Assembly: GCF_001429765.1 (NCBI RefSeq)
Contig: NZ_LMJB01000005.1
Coordinates: 690,490 to 754,489, forward strand
Length of the DNA: 64,000 bases
Source: Flavobacterium sp. Root901
Lineage (GTDB): Bacteria; Bacteroidota; Bacteroidia; Flavobacteriales; Flavobacteriaceae
Reading direction: 5' to 3'
The translations under genes and the position numbers were made by a program. Each line of letters starts with the position of its first letter. Within the stretch, counting starts at the first letter, position 1. A model generated the notes under the pieces. It was not told the DNA's origin. It worked only from the letters and a program-made list of their open reading frames with translations, and searched no databases. Shown here in pieces: positions 9,377-17,794 of this stretch.

Positions 9377-10642
9377 GTCGAAGCCGATATCCTTTCTAAA
9401 ATACATCTTATCAAAATTTAGTTTATCTATGTTTTGGTAAGATTTTTTTATGGCCTGCTGAAAATCATCTCCGTATGATGTCACAGTCAAAACACGTCCT
9501 CCATTACTAACGACATTTTCGTTATCTAATTTTGTCCCTGCATGAAAAACTATCGAATCGGTAATATTTTCTAAACCTGTAATTACTTTTCCTTTTTCAA
9601 AATCTTCAGGATATCCGCCGGAAACCACCATTACAGTTGTAGCACTCCTTGGATCAATTTCTAAATTAAAATCTCCTAATTTCTGATCTGCAACAGATAA
9701 AAACAATTCAACCAAATCAGATTTTAATCTTGGAACCACAACTTCTGTTTCAGGATCACCCATTCTTACGTTGTATTCAATTACAATTGGTTCATTGTTA
9801 ACATTGATTAAACCAATAAATACGAAGCCTTTATATTCAATTCCGTCTTTTTCAAAACCTTCAATTGTTGGTTTTACAATACGCGTTTCAATTTTTTCCA
9901 TTAAAACTGTGTCAACATAAGGAACCGGAGAAACGGCTCCCATTCCGCCTGTGTTTAAACCTGTATCGCCTTCGCCAATTCGTTTGTAATCTTTTGCTGT
10001 TGGAAGAATTTTATAGCTTTTTCCGTCAGTCAGAACAAAACAGCTTAATTCGATTCCGTCCAAAAATTCTTCAATAACCACTTTTGAACTTGCAGTTCCA
10101 AATTTTGCATGAACCAGCATGTTTCGCAATTCTGTCTTAGCTTCTTCAAGATACTGAATAATCAAAACACCTTTTCCTGCTGCCAAACCATCTGCTTTTA
10201 AAACAAATGGAGGCTGTAATGTTTCTAAAAATTTACATCCTTCTTCAACTGTTTCGGCAGTAAAACTGTCATAAGCTGCAGTCGGAATATTATGTTTCAT
10301 CAGGAATTCTTTTGCAAATTCTTTACTTCCTTCTAATTGTGCGCCCAATTTTGACGGACCAATTACCGGAATATGTTTTAAACTTTCATCATTTTTAAAA
10401 TAATCATAAATACCTTTTACCAATGGATCTTCCGGTCCTACGACTACTAAGCTTATATTTTCTTTAAGTACTAATGCTTTTATTGCTTCAAAATCGGTTG
10501 GAGCGATTGCTATATTTTCAGCAATTGCAGCCGTTCCTGCATTTCCTGGTGCAACAAAAAGTTTTTCGCAAAGCGGGCTCTGAATCATTTTCCACGCAAA
10601 AGCATGCTCTCTTCCTCCTGATCCCAATAATAAAATTGTCAT
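9368..10642 (-). CDS. purD: Phosphoribosylamine--glycine ligase (GARS)
   Basis: Second step of de novo purine synthesis: ATP-dependent joining of glycine to phosphoribosylamine. 424 aa, as usual for monofunctional PurD. It opens with LLLGSGGREHAFAWKM, has the ATP-grasp region (KADGLAAGKGVLI at about 150), NTGGMGAVSPVPY (about 230) and the metal-site segment YNVRMGDPETE (about 290). An upstream extension of 10 residues (HPQHKYNYT) is rejected because the ATG at 10640-10642 gives the canonical start and lies 27 bp from a -7 box. It is divergent from the CapK-like gene. Confidence 0.95.
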   Translation of the reverse strand: MTILLLGSGGREHAFAWKMIQSPLCEKLFVAPGNAGTAAIAENIAIAPTDFEAIKALVLKENISLVVVGPEDPLVKGIYDYFKNDESLKHIPVIGPSKLGAQLEGSKEFAKEFLMKHNIPTAAYDSFTAETVEEGCKFLETLQPPFVLKADGLAAGKGVLIIQYLEEAKTELRNMLVHAKFGTASSKVVIEEFLDGIELSCFVLTDGKSYKILPTAKDYKRIGEGDTGLNTGGMGAVSPVPYVDTVLMEKIETRIVKPTIEGFEKDGIEYKGFVFIGLINVNNEPIVIEYNVRMGDPETEVVVPRLKSDLVELFLSVADQKLGDFNLEIDPRSATTVMVVSGGYPEDFEKGKVITGLENITDSIVFHAGTKLDNENVVSNGGRVLTVTSYGDDFQQAIKKSYQNIDKLNFDKMYFRKDIGFDLL

Positions 10643-10669
10643 GGTATAGTTGTATTTATGTTGTGGGTG

Positions 10670-10677
10670 CAAAAATA
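10670..10677 (-). promoter_or_regulatory. -7 promoter box for purD
   Basis: The minus strand reads TATTTTTG (TAnnTTTG), 27 bp upstream of the chosen ATG. It overlaps the rejected upstream start codon, which supports the shorter protein. Confidence 0.55.
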
Positions 10678-10751
10678 ATTGCTTTTGAACGTAAAAAATA
10701 ATTAAATCTTAAAAACTTGCTGATTCTTCGCTGTTAGTAATTGGTAAATAT

Positions 10752-10759
10752 TATTTTTG
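10752..10759 (+). promoter_or_regulatory. -7 promoter box for the CapK-like gene
   Basis: TATTTTTG. An in-frame TTG (10757-10759) lies inside this box and so cannot be the start if the box is used. The ATG at 10778 is chosen. Confidence 0.55.
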
Positions 10760-10777
10760 ACGAAAATTATCCTAAAA

Positions 10778-12088
10778 ATGATTCGTCTTTTTGATCTTTC
10801 CCTTCAATTAAATGGTTTTCCGATAAAGAAAGCCAAAGCCGAATTGGATAAAATTGTTCATTTTTCTGAAGAAGAATACGCTGCTTTTCTTGAAAGGAAA
10901 AAAAAGGAAATTGTTGATTTTCATTTAAAAAATAACTTCTTTTACATGGAATTAGCAGGAAGTTCAAATGCCGTAAATTGGGAAGATCTGCCAATTTTGA
11001 ACAAACAAAACCTGCAAAAACCACTCGACGAAAGACTTTCAAAAGGGTATTCAAAAAATAACATTTACCTCAACAAAACTTCCGGATCAAGCGGCACTCC
11101 TTTTGTTTTTGCTAAAGATAAATATTCGCACGCCTTGACCTGGGCTTCTAATATTATGCGGTTTGGCTGGTTTGGAATTGATTTTAATTATTCGTATCAA
11201 GCCCGTTTTTACGGAATCCCAATGAATTTTCCCGGCTATCAAAAAGAACGTTTCAAGGACTTTCTTTCTCATCGTTTTCGGTTTCCGGTTTTTGATTTAT
11301 CTGATGAAGTTTTAGAAAAATTTCTGATGAAATTCAAATCAAAAAAATTCGATTATATCAATGGTTACACAAGTTCGATTGTTTTATTTGCGAAATTTTT
11401 AGAACAGAAAAACATTATTCTAAAAGAAATTTGCCCAGCCTTAAAAGCTTGTTTTGTTACTTCTGAAATGCTTTTTGAAACGGATAAAAAACTATTGGAA
11501 AAGCAATTCGGAATTCCCATTATCAGCGAATACGGTGCATCTGAACTCGATTTGATTGCTTTTGAAAATCCTGAAGGCGAATGGCAGGTAAATGCTGAAA
11601 CACTTTTTGTCGAAATTTTAGATGAAAACAATCGGGTTTTACCTTACGGAAATGAAGGTAAAATTGTAATTACTTCTCTCTTTAATAAAGCAAATCCATT
11701 TATAAGATATGAAATTGGCGACATTGGAATTTTGGATGAAAAAAGCACTCCTCAAAAACCCATTCTAAAAAAACTTATTGGAAGAACCAATGATGTTGCG
11801 ATTCTCCCAAGCGGGAAAAAATCTCCGGGTTTGACGTTTTATTACGTAACCAAAAGTATTATTGAAGATGATGGAAACGTAAAAGAATTTATCATCAAAC
11901 AAACCAAAATAGACGCTTTTGAAATTGAATATGTTTCTGAAAATGAACTGTCTTTAAACCAAATTCAAAAAATAAAAGAAGCAATTGATTTATACCTTGA
12001 GCCAAATTTAAACTTCACTTTTACAAGAAAACTTGTTTTAGAAAGAACCAATCGCGGAAAACTAAAACAGTTTAAATCGTATTTATAA
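10778..12088 (+). CDS. CapK/PaaK-like AMP-forming adenylate enzyme
   Basis: 436 aa, similar to phenylacetate-CoA ligase and the capsular-locus protein CapK. It has the phosphate-binding loop KTSGSSGTPFVF (about residue 98), an adenylate-site stretch SEYGASELDLIAFE (about 245) and the hinge region RYEIGDIGIL. It activates a carboxylate as AMP ester, or acts on a lipid-linked sugar; the substrate is unknown. Position at the edge of the polysaccharide genes favours a surface-glycan role over aromatic catabolism, for which no genes are seen. It starts at ATG 10778 rather than the upstream TTG. Confidence 0.8.
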   Translation: MIRLFDLSLQLNGFPIKKAKAELDKIVHFSEEEYAAFLERKKKEIVDFHLKNNFFYMELAGSSNAVNWEDLPILNKQNLQKPLDERLSKGYSKNNIYLNKTSGSSGTPFVFAKDKYSHALTWASNIMRFGWFGIDFNYSYQARFYGIPMNFPGYQKERFKDFLSHRFRFPVFDLSDEVLEKFLMKFKSKKFDYINGYTSSIVLFAKFLEQKNIILKEICPALKACFVTSEMLFETDKKLLEKQFGIPIISEYGASELDLIAFENPEGEWQVNAETLFVEILDENNRVLPYGNEGKIVITSLFNKANPFIRYEIGDIGILDEKSTPQKPILKKLIGRTNDVAILPSGKKSPGLTFYYVTKSIIEDDGNVKEFIIKQTKIDAFEIEYVSENELSLNQIQKIKEAIDLYLEPNLNFTFTRKLVLERTNRGKLKQFKSYL

Positions 12089-12103
12089 ATATAAATAAAA
12101 ACT

Positions 12104-12111
12104 TACATTTG
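12104..12111 (+). promoter_or_regulatory. -7 promoter box of the ORF6N remnant
   Basis: TACATTTG, 19 bp before the ATG at 12131. The decayed gene still carries a promoter-like box. Confidence 0.45.
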
Positions 12112-12130
12112 TTTTTCTAATTAAAAACTT

Positions 12131-12310
12131 ATGGGCGATTATTCTCTTCTCTCTGAGGAAACAATTTCAGACAAAATATATTTTATTCGCGGACAAAAGG
12201 TAATGCTAGATCGTGATTTGGCAATGCTTTATGGGTACAAAAATAATTTTTTAAGGTCACAAATTGCGACCTTAAAACTTGATGTCACAATTTATGACCT
12301 CAAGTTTTAA
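12131..12310 (+). pseudogene. Truncated ORF6N-domain gene
   Basis: 59 codons. The first half matches the start of the ORF6N DNA-binding family (ISDKIYFIRGQKVMLDRDLA, then LYG). The frame then passes straight to LRSQIATLKL, which resembles a stretch normally about 40 residues further on, and stops after 17 more codons. The AFTEQG core and the whole C-terminal region are absent. An internal deletion plus truncation is therefore likely. ORF6N genes are common as isolated phage-derived genes in Flavobacterium. The 3' half is made of two overlapping palindromes (12251-12275 and 12274-12308), and a related one lies downstream. Confidence 0.6.
12251..12308. repeat. Two palindromes inside the ORF6N remnant
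   Basis: TTAAGGTC/GACCTTAA (12251-12275, perfect 8-bp arms) and AAAACTTGAtGTCA/TGACcTCAAGTTTT (12274-12308, one mismatch). Both share a GTCACAAWTT core with the palindrome at 12369-12401. Confidence 0.7.
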
Positions 12311-12317
12311 TTGAAAA

Positions 12318-12353
12318 AAACATAGCCCAAGGTTTCAACCTTGGGCTATGTTT
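12318..12353. repeat. Perfect hairpin repeat, REP-like (CATAGCCC family)
   Basis: AAACATAGCCCAAGGTT and its exact complement AACCTTGGGCTATGTTT, 17-bp arms with a 2-bp loop. The outer arm AACATAGCCC and the following GGTTTCAACC are shared with the larger element at 36383-36462. Confidence 0.8.
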
Positions 12354-12368
12354 GAAAATACATCGATA

Positions 12369-12401
12369 TTCTTCAAGGTCACAAATTGTGGCCTTGAAGA
12401 A
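12369..12401. repeat. Palindrome CTTCAAGGtCACAA type, likely terminator of the GT2 gene
   Basis: TTCTTCAAGG pairs with CCTTGAAGAA around a CACAAATTGTG centre. It sits 5 bp beyond the GT2 stop on the minus strand, so it can also act as its terminator, although the T run is weak. Confidence 0.6.
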
Positions 12402-12406
12402 TCAAT

Positions 12407-13174
12407 TTAATTCTTCTTAATATATTTTGGCTTAATCATCAATTGTGTAAACAAAAACCTCAACATCAGCAAAACAGAAAATGCAAAATTATATTCGTGA
12501 AATTCTCTATAAACCCCAAAGTTATGTTTGATTAGTTTAAATTTTGAAGAAGAAACAGAATCTTTCCTGATTCTGTAAAAAGCCAAAGGCTCAGGAACTG
12601 GTCTGGCAATTTTAATTTGCTTTAAAATCGTAAGCCATATTCTCCAATCCTGACGCTTTTGTGAAGTTTCCAGCATAATTTTTCCGAAAAAATCGGCATC
12701 GTAAATGGCTGTCAAATTACCAACATAATTGCAAAAAAACAATTGTCTATACGTTAATGGATTTGGAGATTCAACTCTTCTGTTTAAATTATTCCCTTCT
12801 TCATCAATCGAATCGTAAAAACTATACGTAAAATGGAGATTATTTGCTTTTAAAAACTGTATTTGCTTTTCCAGCTTTTCAGGAAACCATAAATCATCAG
12901 CATCTAAATAAGCGATGTATTTTCCTGTGGCTTTTTCTAAAGCAGCATTTCTGGCAAAACCATTTCCTCGATTTTTAGGTAATTTAAAAAGCTTTATTCG
13001 GTTGTCGTTCTGAGCAAATTCTTCAACTATTGCAACCGTCTTATCTGTCGAATCATCATCAGCCAAAATCATTTCCCAGTTTTTATAACTTTGATTTTGA
13101 ACAGATTGAATGGTTTCAGTAATGAACTTTTCAGTATTATATGTTGGCACTATAATAGAAACTAAGTCGTTCAT
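12407..13174 (-). CDS. Glycosyltransferase family 2
   Basis: 255-aa GT-A fold transferase, cytoplasmic face, no membrane helix. The nucleotide-sugar site is visible as VSIIVPTYNTEKFI (residues 5-18), LADDDSTDKT (about 37) and the DXD motif YLDADDLW (about 91). The protein then has a QDWRIWLTILK stretch typical of the acceptor side. It is a likely surface-polysaccharide sugar transferase given the next gene upstream (UDP-xylose synthase) and the cluster beyond. Donor and acceptor are unknown. Confidence 0.88.
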   Translation of the reverse strand: MNDLVSIIVPTYNTEKFITETIQSVQNQSYKNWEMILADDDSTDKTVAIVEEFAQNDNRIKLFKLPKNRGNGFARNAALEKATGKYIAYLDADDLWFPEKLEKQIQFLKANNLHFTYSFYDSIDEEGNNLNRRVESPNPLTYRQLFFCNYVGNLTAIYDADFFGKIMLETSQKRQDWRIWLTILKQIKIARPVPEPLAFYRIRKDSVSSSKFKLIKHNFGVYREFHEYNFAFSVLLMLRFLFTQLMIKPKYIKKN

Positions 13175-13202
13175 TGATGGTATTTGTTTGGTATTTCAAT
13201 TA

Positions 13203-13233
13203 AAACAGCCCGGGTTTAATTTAAAATCCGAGC
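13203..13233 (-). terminator. Possible terminator between UXS and GT2
   Basis: An imperfect GC stem (GCTCGGATTTT with AAACCCGGGC on the minus strand, one mismatch and one wobble) is followed by TTTTAATT. It suggests the UDP-xylose synthase message may end here. Confidence 0.45.
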
Positions 13234-13245
13234 TTTGTAAAACTA

Positions 13246-14229
13246 TTATTTTATATAACTCGAAAAGTCTTTGTGTTCTTCTTTTGAAAGTTCTTCCTGA
13301 GATAATGACCTGAAATAATCGTAAGTTATTTTCATTCCTTCCGCACGACTTACTTTTGCTTCCCAGCCTAACAATTCTTTTGCTTTTGTAGTGTCCGGCT
13401 GGCGCTGCAGCGGATCGTTTATTGGCAGTGGATGATACACTACTTTTTGATTTGTACCTGTAAGTTTTATGATTTCTTCGGCAAAATCCTTAATCGTGAT
13501 TTCGTCCGGATTTCCAATATTTACCGGATACACATAATCAGAATGCAGTAATCTGTAAATCCCTTCTACCTGATCGTCTACGTAACAAAAAGAACGTGTC
13601 TGCATTCCGTCTCCAAAAATCGTTAAATCTTCGCCGCGAAGTGCCTGACCAATGAATGCCGGGATTACACGTCCGTCGTTTAATCGCATTCTTGGACCGT
13701 AAGTATTAAAAATACGAACGATTCTGGTTTCTACTCCGTGAAAAGTATGGTACGCCATTGTGATCGATTCCTGGAAACGCTTCGCTTCGTCATAAACTCC
13801 GCGGGGACCAATTGTATTTACGTTTCCGTAATATTCTTCCGTTTGTGGATGAACTAAAGGATCTCCATAAACTTCTGAAGTCGAGGCGATCAAAATCCGG
13901 GCTTTTTTAACTCTTGCAAGTCCTAATAAATTATGTGTTCCTAAAGATCCTACTTTTAAAGTCTGAATTGGAATTTTTAAATAATCGATCGGGCTTGCAG
14001 GCGATGCAAAATGCAAAATATAATCTAAATCACCGGGAATGTGTACAAACTTAGTAATATCATGATGGTAAAATTCGAAGTTTTCCAGTTTGAATAAATG
14101 CTCGATATTTTTAAGATCTCCGGTAATTAAATTATCCATACCGATAACAAAATATCCTTCTTTGATAAATCTGTCACATAAATGTGATCCTAAAAATCCC
14201 GCTGCTCCGGTTATAAGTATTCTTTTCAT
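13246..14229 (-). CDS. UDP-glucuronate decarboxylase (UDP-xylose synthase)
   Basis: 327-aa extended short-chain dehydrogenase/reductase that converts UDP-glucuronate to UDP-xylose with bound NAD. The Rossmann motif [10 protein letters not shown] is at residues 8-17, the catalytic Ser/Thr region [10 protein letters not shown] at about 116 and the YxxxK pair in YDEAKR at about 146. [19 protein letters not shown] and [15 protein letters not shown] are strong UXS signatures. It supplies an activated pentose to the neighbouring glycosyltransferases. The C-terminal 15 residues are Lys/Glu-rich and beyond the core domain. Confidence 0.9.
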   Translation of the reverse strand: MKRILITGAAGFLGSHLCDRFIKEGYFVIGMDNLITGDLKNIEHLFKLENFEFYHHDITKFVHIPGDLDYILHFASPASPIDYLKIPIQTLKVGSLGTHNLLGLARVKKARILIASTSEVYGDPLVHPQTEEYYGNVNTIGPRGVYDEAKRFQESITMAYHTFHGVETRIVRIFNTYGPRMRLNDGRVIPAFIGQALRGEDLTIFGDGMQTRSFCYVDDQVEGIYRLLHSDYVYPVNIGNPDEITIKDFAEEIIKLTGTNQKVVYHPLPINDPLQRQPDTTKAKELLGWEAKVSRAEGMKITYDYFRSLSQEELSKEEHKDFSSYIK

Positions 14230-14392
14230 GATAGTTTTATAGATTGTAATTTTTTGATCAAAATAATGATATCAAAAAACGATGCACAAATGTAATAAAT
14301 AATCTCGCCTTTCAAATTAGATATAAAACCATATGATAAAAGAAGTTTTAAGATTTCAACTTACATTTGAAGCTAATTTATCTATTTTTGTC

Positions 14393-14400
14393 TTTAAATT
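14393..14400 (+). promoter_or_regulatory. -7 promoter box (TATTTTTG) for the GT4 gene at 14413
   Basis: TATTTTTG, with a TTTG at 14366-14369 upstream, 23 bp away, slightly longer than the usual spacing. The TTG start follows 12 bp after the box. Confidence 0.5.
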
Positions 14401-14412
14401 AAATCCACTACT

Positions 14413-15489
14413 TTGAAAGTTGTACATGTTATTGAAGCTCTTGGCGGAGGCGTTTATACTTATTTTAGAGATTTATCAACCTATTTTGGAGATAAAGAAA
14501 TTGCTAAAGAAGTTGAGACTACAATCATTTACAGCGGCAATCGAAAAGAAATTAATCCACATAAGATAAAATCTGAATTTTCTAATGGAGTAAATTTGAT
14601 CCAGCTTAATATGGTTCGGGAGTTTTCTCCAATTAAAGATTTAAAATCTGTTTACAAACTTACAAAAGAGCTTAAAAAAATAAATCCGGATGTCATTCAT
14701 CTTCATTCTTCTAAAGCAGGAGTATTAGGAAGAATTGCCTATTTTTTCTTATTCAAAAAAAAGAAACTTTATTATACGCCGCATGGATATTCATTTTTAA
14801 GAAAAGATATTTCAAAACCTGTAAGGAAAATTTATTGGCTAATAGAGAAGAGCTTTCAAAAACTATTTGGAGGAACGACCGTTGCCTGTGGAGATACCGA
14901 ATTTGAAATCGCAAAACAGATTGGTAAATCAAAATTGGTTAGAAATGGCATTAATATCGAAGCTGTTCACAAGCAATTTCAACCACATGAAAATGAAAAA
15001 ATAACGATTGGTGTAATGGGAAGAATTACTTGCCAAAAAAATCCTGAACTTTTTAATCAAATAGCTTTAAAGTTTCCCGATTTTAATTTTATCTGGATTG
15101 GCGACGGTGAATTAAGACCTGTTCTTGCTTCGCCAAATATTAAAATTACAGGTTGGATTTTAGACCGAACAACAGTTTTAAATGAACTCAGTAATATTGA
15201 TATTTACATGCAGCTCTCTCTTTGGGAAGGCTTGCCAATTGCTGTTCTAGAAGCAATGACATTACAAAAACCTGTAATTGCAACCAATATAATTGGGAAT
15301 AAAGATACTGTTTTACATAACAAAACAGGATTTCTTTTTAATGATATTAGCGAATTAGAACATTATTTAGAAATTTTAAAAGATCCTGCTGTGCGAGTAA
15401 TTTTTGGAGAAAATGCATATATGAGATGCGATGAATTATTTGATAAAGACAAAAACTTTAAAGAATTATTGTCTATTTATAACCAATAG
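14413..15489 (+). CDS. Glycosyltransferase family 4
   Basis: 358-aa GT-B retaining transferase. It opens with the first Rossmann strand and glycine loop KVVHVIEALGGGVYTYF, so the TTG at 14413-14415 is the only sensible start. The C-terminal donor domain has IGVMGRITCQKNPELF (about 195) and the E-x7-E motif in SLWEGLPIAVLEAMTLQKPVIA. It is the only plus-strand gene inside the otherwise minus-strand polysaccharide block. Its end overlaps the convergent O-antigen ligase gene by 24 bp, so the two 3' ends are interlocked. Confidence 0.87.
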   Translation: MKVVHVIEALGGGVYTYFRDLSTYFGDKEIAKEVETTIIYSGNRKEINPHKIKSEFSNGVNLIQLNMVREFSPIKDLKSVYKLTKELKKINPDVIHLHSSKAGVLGRIAYFFLFKKKKLYYTPHGYSFLRKDISKPVRKIYWLIEKSFQKLFGGTTVACGDTEFEIAKQIGKSKLVRNGINIEAVHKQFQPHENEKITIGVMGRITCQKNPELFNQIALKFPDFNFIWIGDGELRPVLASPNIKITGWILDRTTVLNELSNIDIYMQLSLWEGLPIAVLEAMTLQKPVIATNIIGNKDTVLHNKTGFLFNDISELEHYLEILKDPAVRVIFGENAYMRCDELFDKDKNFKELLSIYNQ

Positions 15490-16761
15490 TTTCTGCTGCA
15501 TCCAATAACTTCCAAAAATGGAAAACCAAAATCCGCTAAAAGCAATTCCATCAAAACGCAATAAAAAATCATCTACAAGATTTGAAGTAAAGAAAATTAA
15601 AAAAAAGGAAAGGATAATACCATTCTTTAAATCATAACCTAAATATCCAATTGCAAAAATATATAACACAACTACAATCGGGCCCAAAATTCCAAATTTT
15701 AATAAAAAATCCAGAAACTGATTGTGTGTTGGAAATTCATATTTTGCCAAAAACTTCTGATTTGTTACTGCATAATATTTATTCAATTCCGGTTTTCCAT
15801 CTGAAGCACCAACTCCAAAAGGCAGATTTTTAACAGATAATTCCCAAGCCGATTTCCAAATCGAAAGTCTGGTAACTAATGAATTAAAAACTTTAACTTC
15901 CGGATGATCAATTTCATCTAATTTTCCCACTTTATCCATATAAGAAAAACTTACTGTTGAATATTTTTCTTTCATATAGGGATCTTTTTGAATGAATAAA
16001 AAAAGAATTCCAAACAGTACAACTAAAATTGGTGTTGTTATTAAAAACAGTTTTTTTACATTGAATTTTGATTTTATTTCTAAAAATAAAATGATCAAAT
16101 AGCCAATAAAAATATTCCCTAAAGCCATTCTGGTATTGACGAAAAGAACAAAGAAAAAAGAAAAAAGAAATACAATAATCCAGAAAATTTTAGTTTTTAA
16201 ATTTTCTTTCTCCCGAAAATTATTAAACATAAAATAAAAGGCTGAAACAGAAACAAAAGCCAAATGCATATTTAATGCCGGAGCATGAATTCCAAAACTA
16301 TTTGAAAATTGATAACCCATTTCCCATAAATGAATACCATTGAGGTATTTAGACATTAATTCGGGAAATAAAACATTAAATCTGATGAATAAAAAAAATA
16401 GTATTAATGTTGTTGCGAAAACATAAATCCTGACAAGTTTTAAAAATTTTACACGTTGAAAATTTCCAATAATAAATAGCGGAAATACCAACAGCGAAGT
16501 GCTTTTTTCAAGTGCTTTTAATCCTTTTGAAAAAGAATCATTATTCCAAAACATTAATAGTTCTAATAATAATGGCGAGGCAACACAAGCCATTAAAATT
16601 AATGACGTTTTTGAATATTTTAATTTTCTGTAAAAGATTAAATTAAAGACTGCAAATAATATTATGAGCAATGAACATGGTTTTCTAAAAATCATTGCAA
16701 CAGCAATAACACATAAAAAAACATGAAAGATTTTATTGAAGTTCTTTTCTGAAATGGTCAT
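15466..16761 (-). CDS. O-antigen ligase / Wzy-type polymerase family membrane protein
   Basis: 431 aa, about ten to twelve hydrophobic segments, with a large periplasmic loop (about residues 255-340) containing RLSIWKSAWELSVKNLPFGVG and PTHNQFLDFLLKFG, the H-x2-FLD pattern of the Wzy_C / WaaL superfamily. Such proteins polymerise repeat units or ligate glycan to an acceptor at the periplasmic face. The start is ATG at 16761, since the alternative upstream TTG gives a non-hydrophobic MRCI extension. It overlaps the end of the EpsG-like gene by 29 bp. Confidence 0.75.
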   Translation of the reverse strand: MTISEKNFNKIFHVFLCVIAVAMIFRKPCSLLIILFAVFNLIFYRKLKYSKTSLILMACVASPLLLELLMFWNNDSFSKGLKALEKSTSLLVFPLFIIGNFQRVKFLKLVRIYVFATTLILFFLFIRFNVLFPELMSKYLNGIHLWEMGYQFSNSFGIHAPALNMHLAFVSVSAFYFMFNNFREKENLKTKIFWIIVFLFSFFFVLFVNTRMALGNIFIGYLIILFLEIKSKFNVKKLFLITTPILVVLFGILFLFIQKDPYMKEKYSTVSFSYMDKVGKLDEIDHPEVKVFNSLVTRLSIWKSAWELSVKNLPFGVGASDGKPELNKYYAVTNQKFLAKYEFPTHNQFLDFLLKFGILGPIVVVLYIFAIGYLGYDLKNGIILSFFLIFFTSNLVDDFLLRFDGIAFSGFWFSIFGSYWMQQKLLVINRQ

Positions 16762-17794
16762 AATACAGCGCAAAATAAATTAATGGAAAAATACCTATTT
16801 TATGTCTAATTGCTGATCCTAAATCAGGTTCAAAAACACCTTGAAGAATAAAAAAAGAAAATAATATAAATAAAATAAAAAGCTCATATTTATATTTTGT
16901 TCTTTCTTTTAAACATTTGGAAAAACGAACCAATAAAATATAAAACAGTAAAAGCTGCCAAATTATAAAAACAATAATTTGAGGAGAAAATAAATGTTTT
17001 AAACCATTAACCGGAATATTTACTGTAAAAAAACCGTAAAAAACAGCCGTCATTTCTCCATACCATGTATCAGGTTTCAGAGGCGGCGTAATCATTGAAT
17101 TAGCATCTGCCGAACCTATACGTGCTTTATTTACTACTTCCCGGCTCATTTCAGAAAAATATTTTCCTTTTACTATTCCATAACTTAAGGATAGAAAAAA
17201 AGCAATTAATAGTCCGTAAAAAATCGTAGTTATAGTTTTGTTTTTAAAATTTATGAAACTTATTAAATACATTCCGCCGGCAATAATAGGAATCAAAGCA
17301 AAGTAAGGTCGATAAACTGCTCCAAAAATTATCAAAAGCAATGTTGATATGACTATAGTTTTTTGAAGAGAATATTTTTTGTTTACACACATTAAAATAA
17401 TCGGAGTGATGTATAAAAATGTAATGAATTCCTTTGATGGCATAGCTATGAAAATGGCAATCATAAAAATTCCCAGATAGACTAAAATATTTTTAATATT
17501 TATTTTTTCAAAGTCATTTGGGATTCCTATTTTATATAAAATATAAATCAGAATTGGGAATTGTATTATGGCAATTATTGGAAACGGTAAGTAGCGAAAA
17601 CCTGTAATTTTATAAAACAAAATTGTAAGAGGATAACTTCCAAAATATCCTATTTCATTAAATTTGTCATAAGCAATAATGGCTGCATCATAGAAAAATT
17701 TAGGTGGTAAAATATACGACGAAAATATTGCTACAACTAAATTTGCTGCTGCAATGATAAAAAACGCTGCCTTATTTTTTCTTATGATTTTCAT
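16733..17794 (-). CDS. EpsG-like polysaccharide polymerase, membrane
   Basis: 353 aa, about ten hydrophobic segments. Its architecture and place between a GT4 and an O-antigen-ligase gene resemble EpsG or other Wzy-like polymerases; primary sequence is too divergent for a firm name. It overlaps the upstream GT4 stop by 4 bp (ATGA type, 17791-17794) and the downstream gene by 29 bp, so translation is coupled. If it is the polymerase, the neighbour at 15466 may be the ligase, or the reverse. Confidence 0.6.
   Translation of the reverse strand: MKIIRKNKAAFFIIAAANLVVAIFSSYILPPKFFYDAAIIAYDKFNEIGYFGSYPLTILFYKITGFRYLPFPIIAIIQFPILIYILYKIGIPNDFEKINIKNILVYLGIFMIAIFIAMPSKEFITFLYITPIILMCVNKKYSLQKTIVISTLLLIIFGAVYRPYFALIPIIAGGMYLISFINFKNKTITTIFYGLLIAFFLSLSYGIVKGKYFSEMSREVVNKARIGSADANSMITPPLKPDTWYGEMTAVFYGFFTVNIPVNGLKHLFSPQIIVFIIWQLLLFYILLVRFSKCLKERTKYKYELFILFILFSFFILQGVFEPDLGSAIRHKIGIFPLIYFALYYDHFRKELQ

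Noticed and set aside
10757..10777. TTG 10757 as start of the CapK-like gene
   Set aside because: The codon overlaps a -7 promoter box, and ATG 10778 gives a normal protein.
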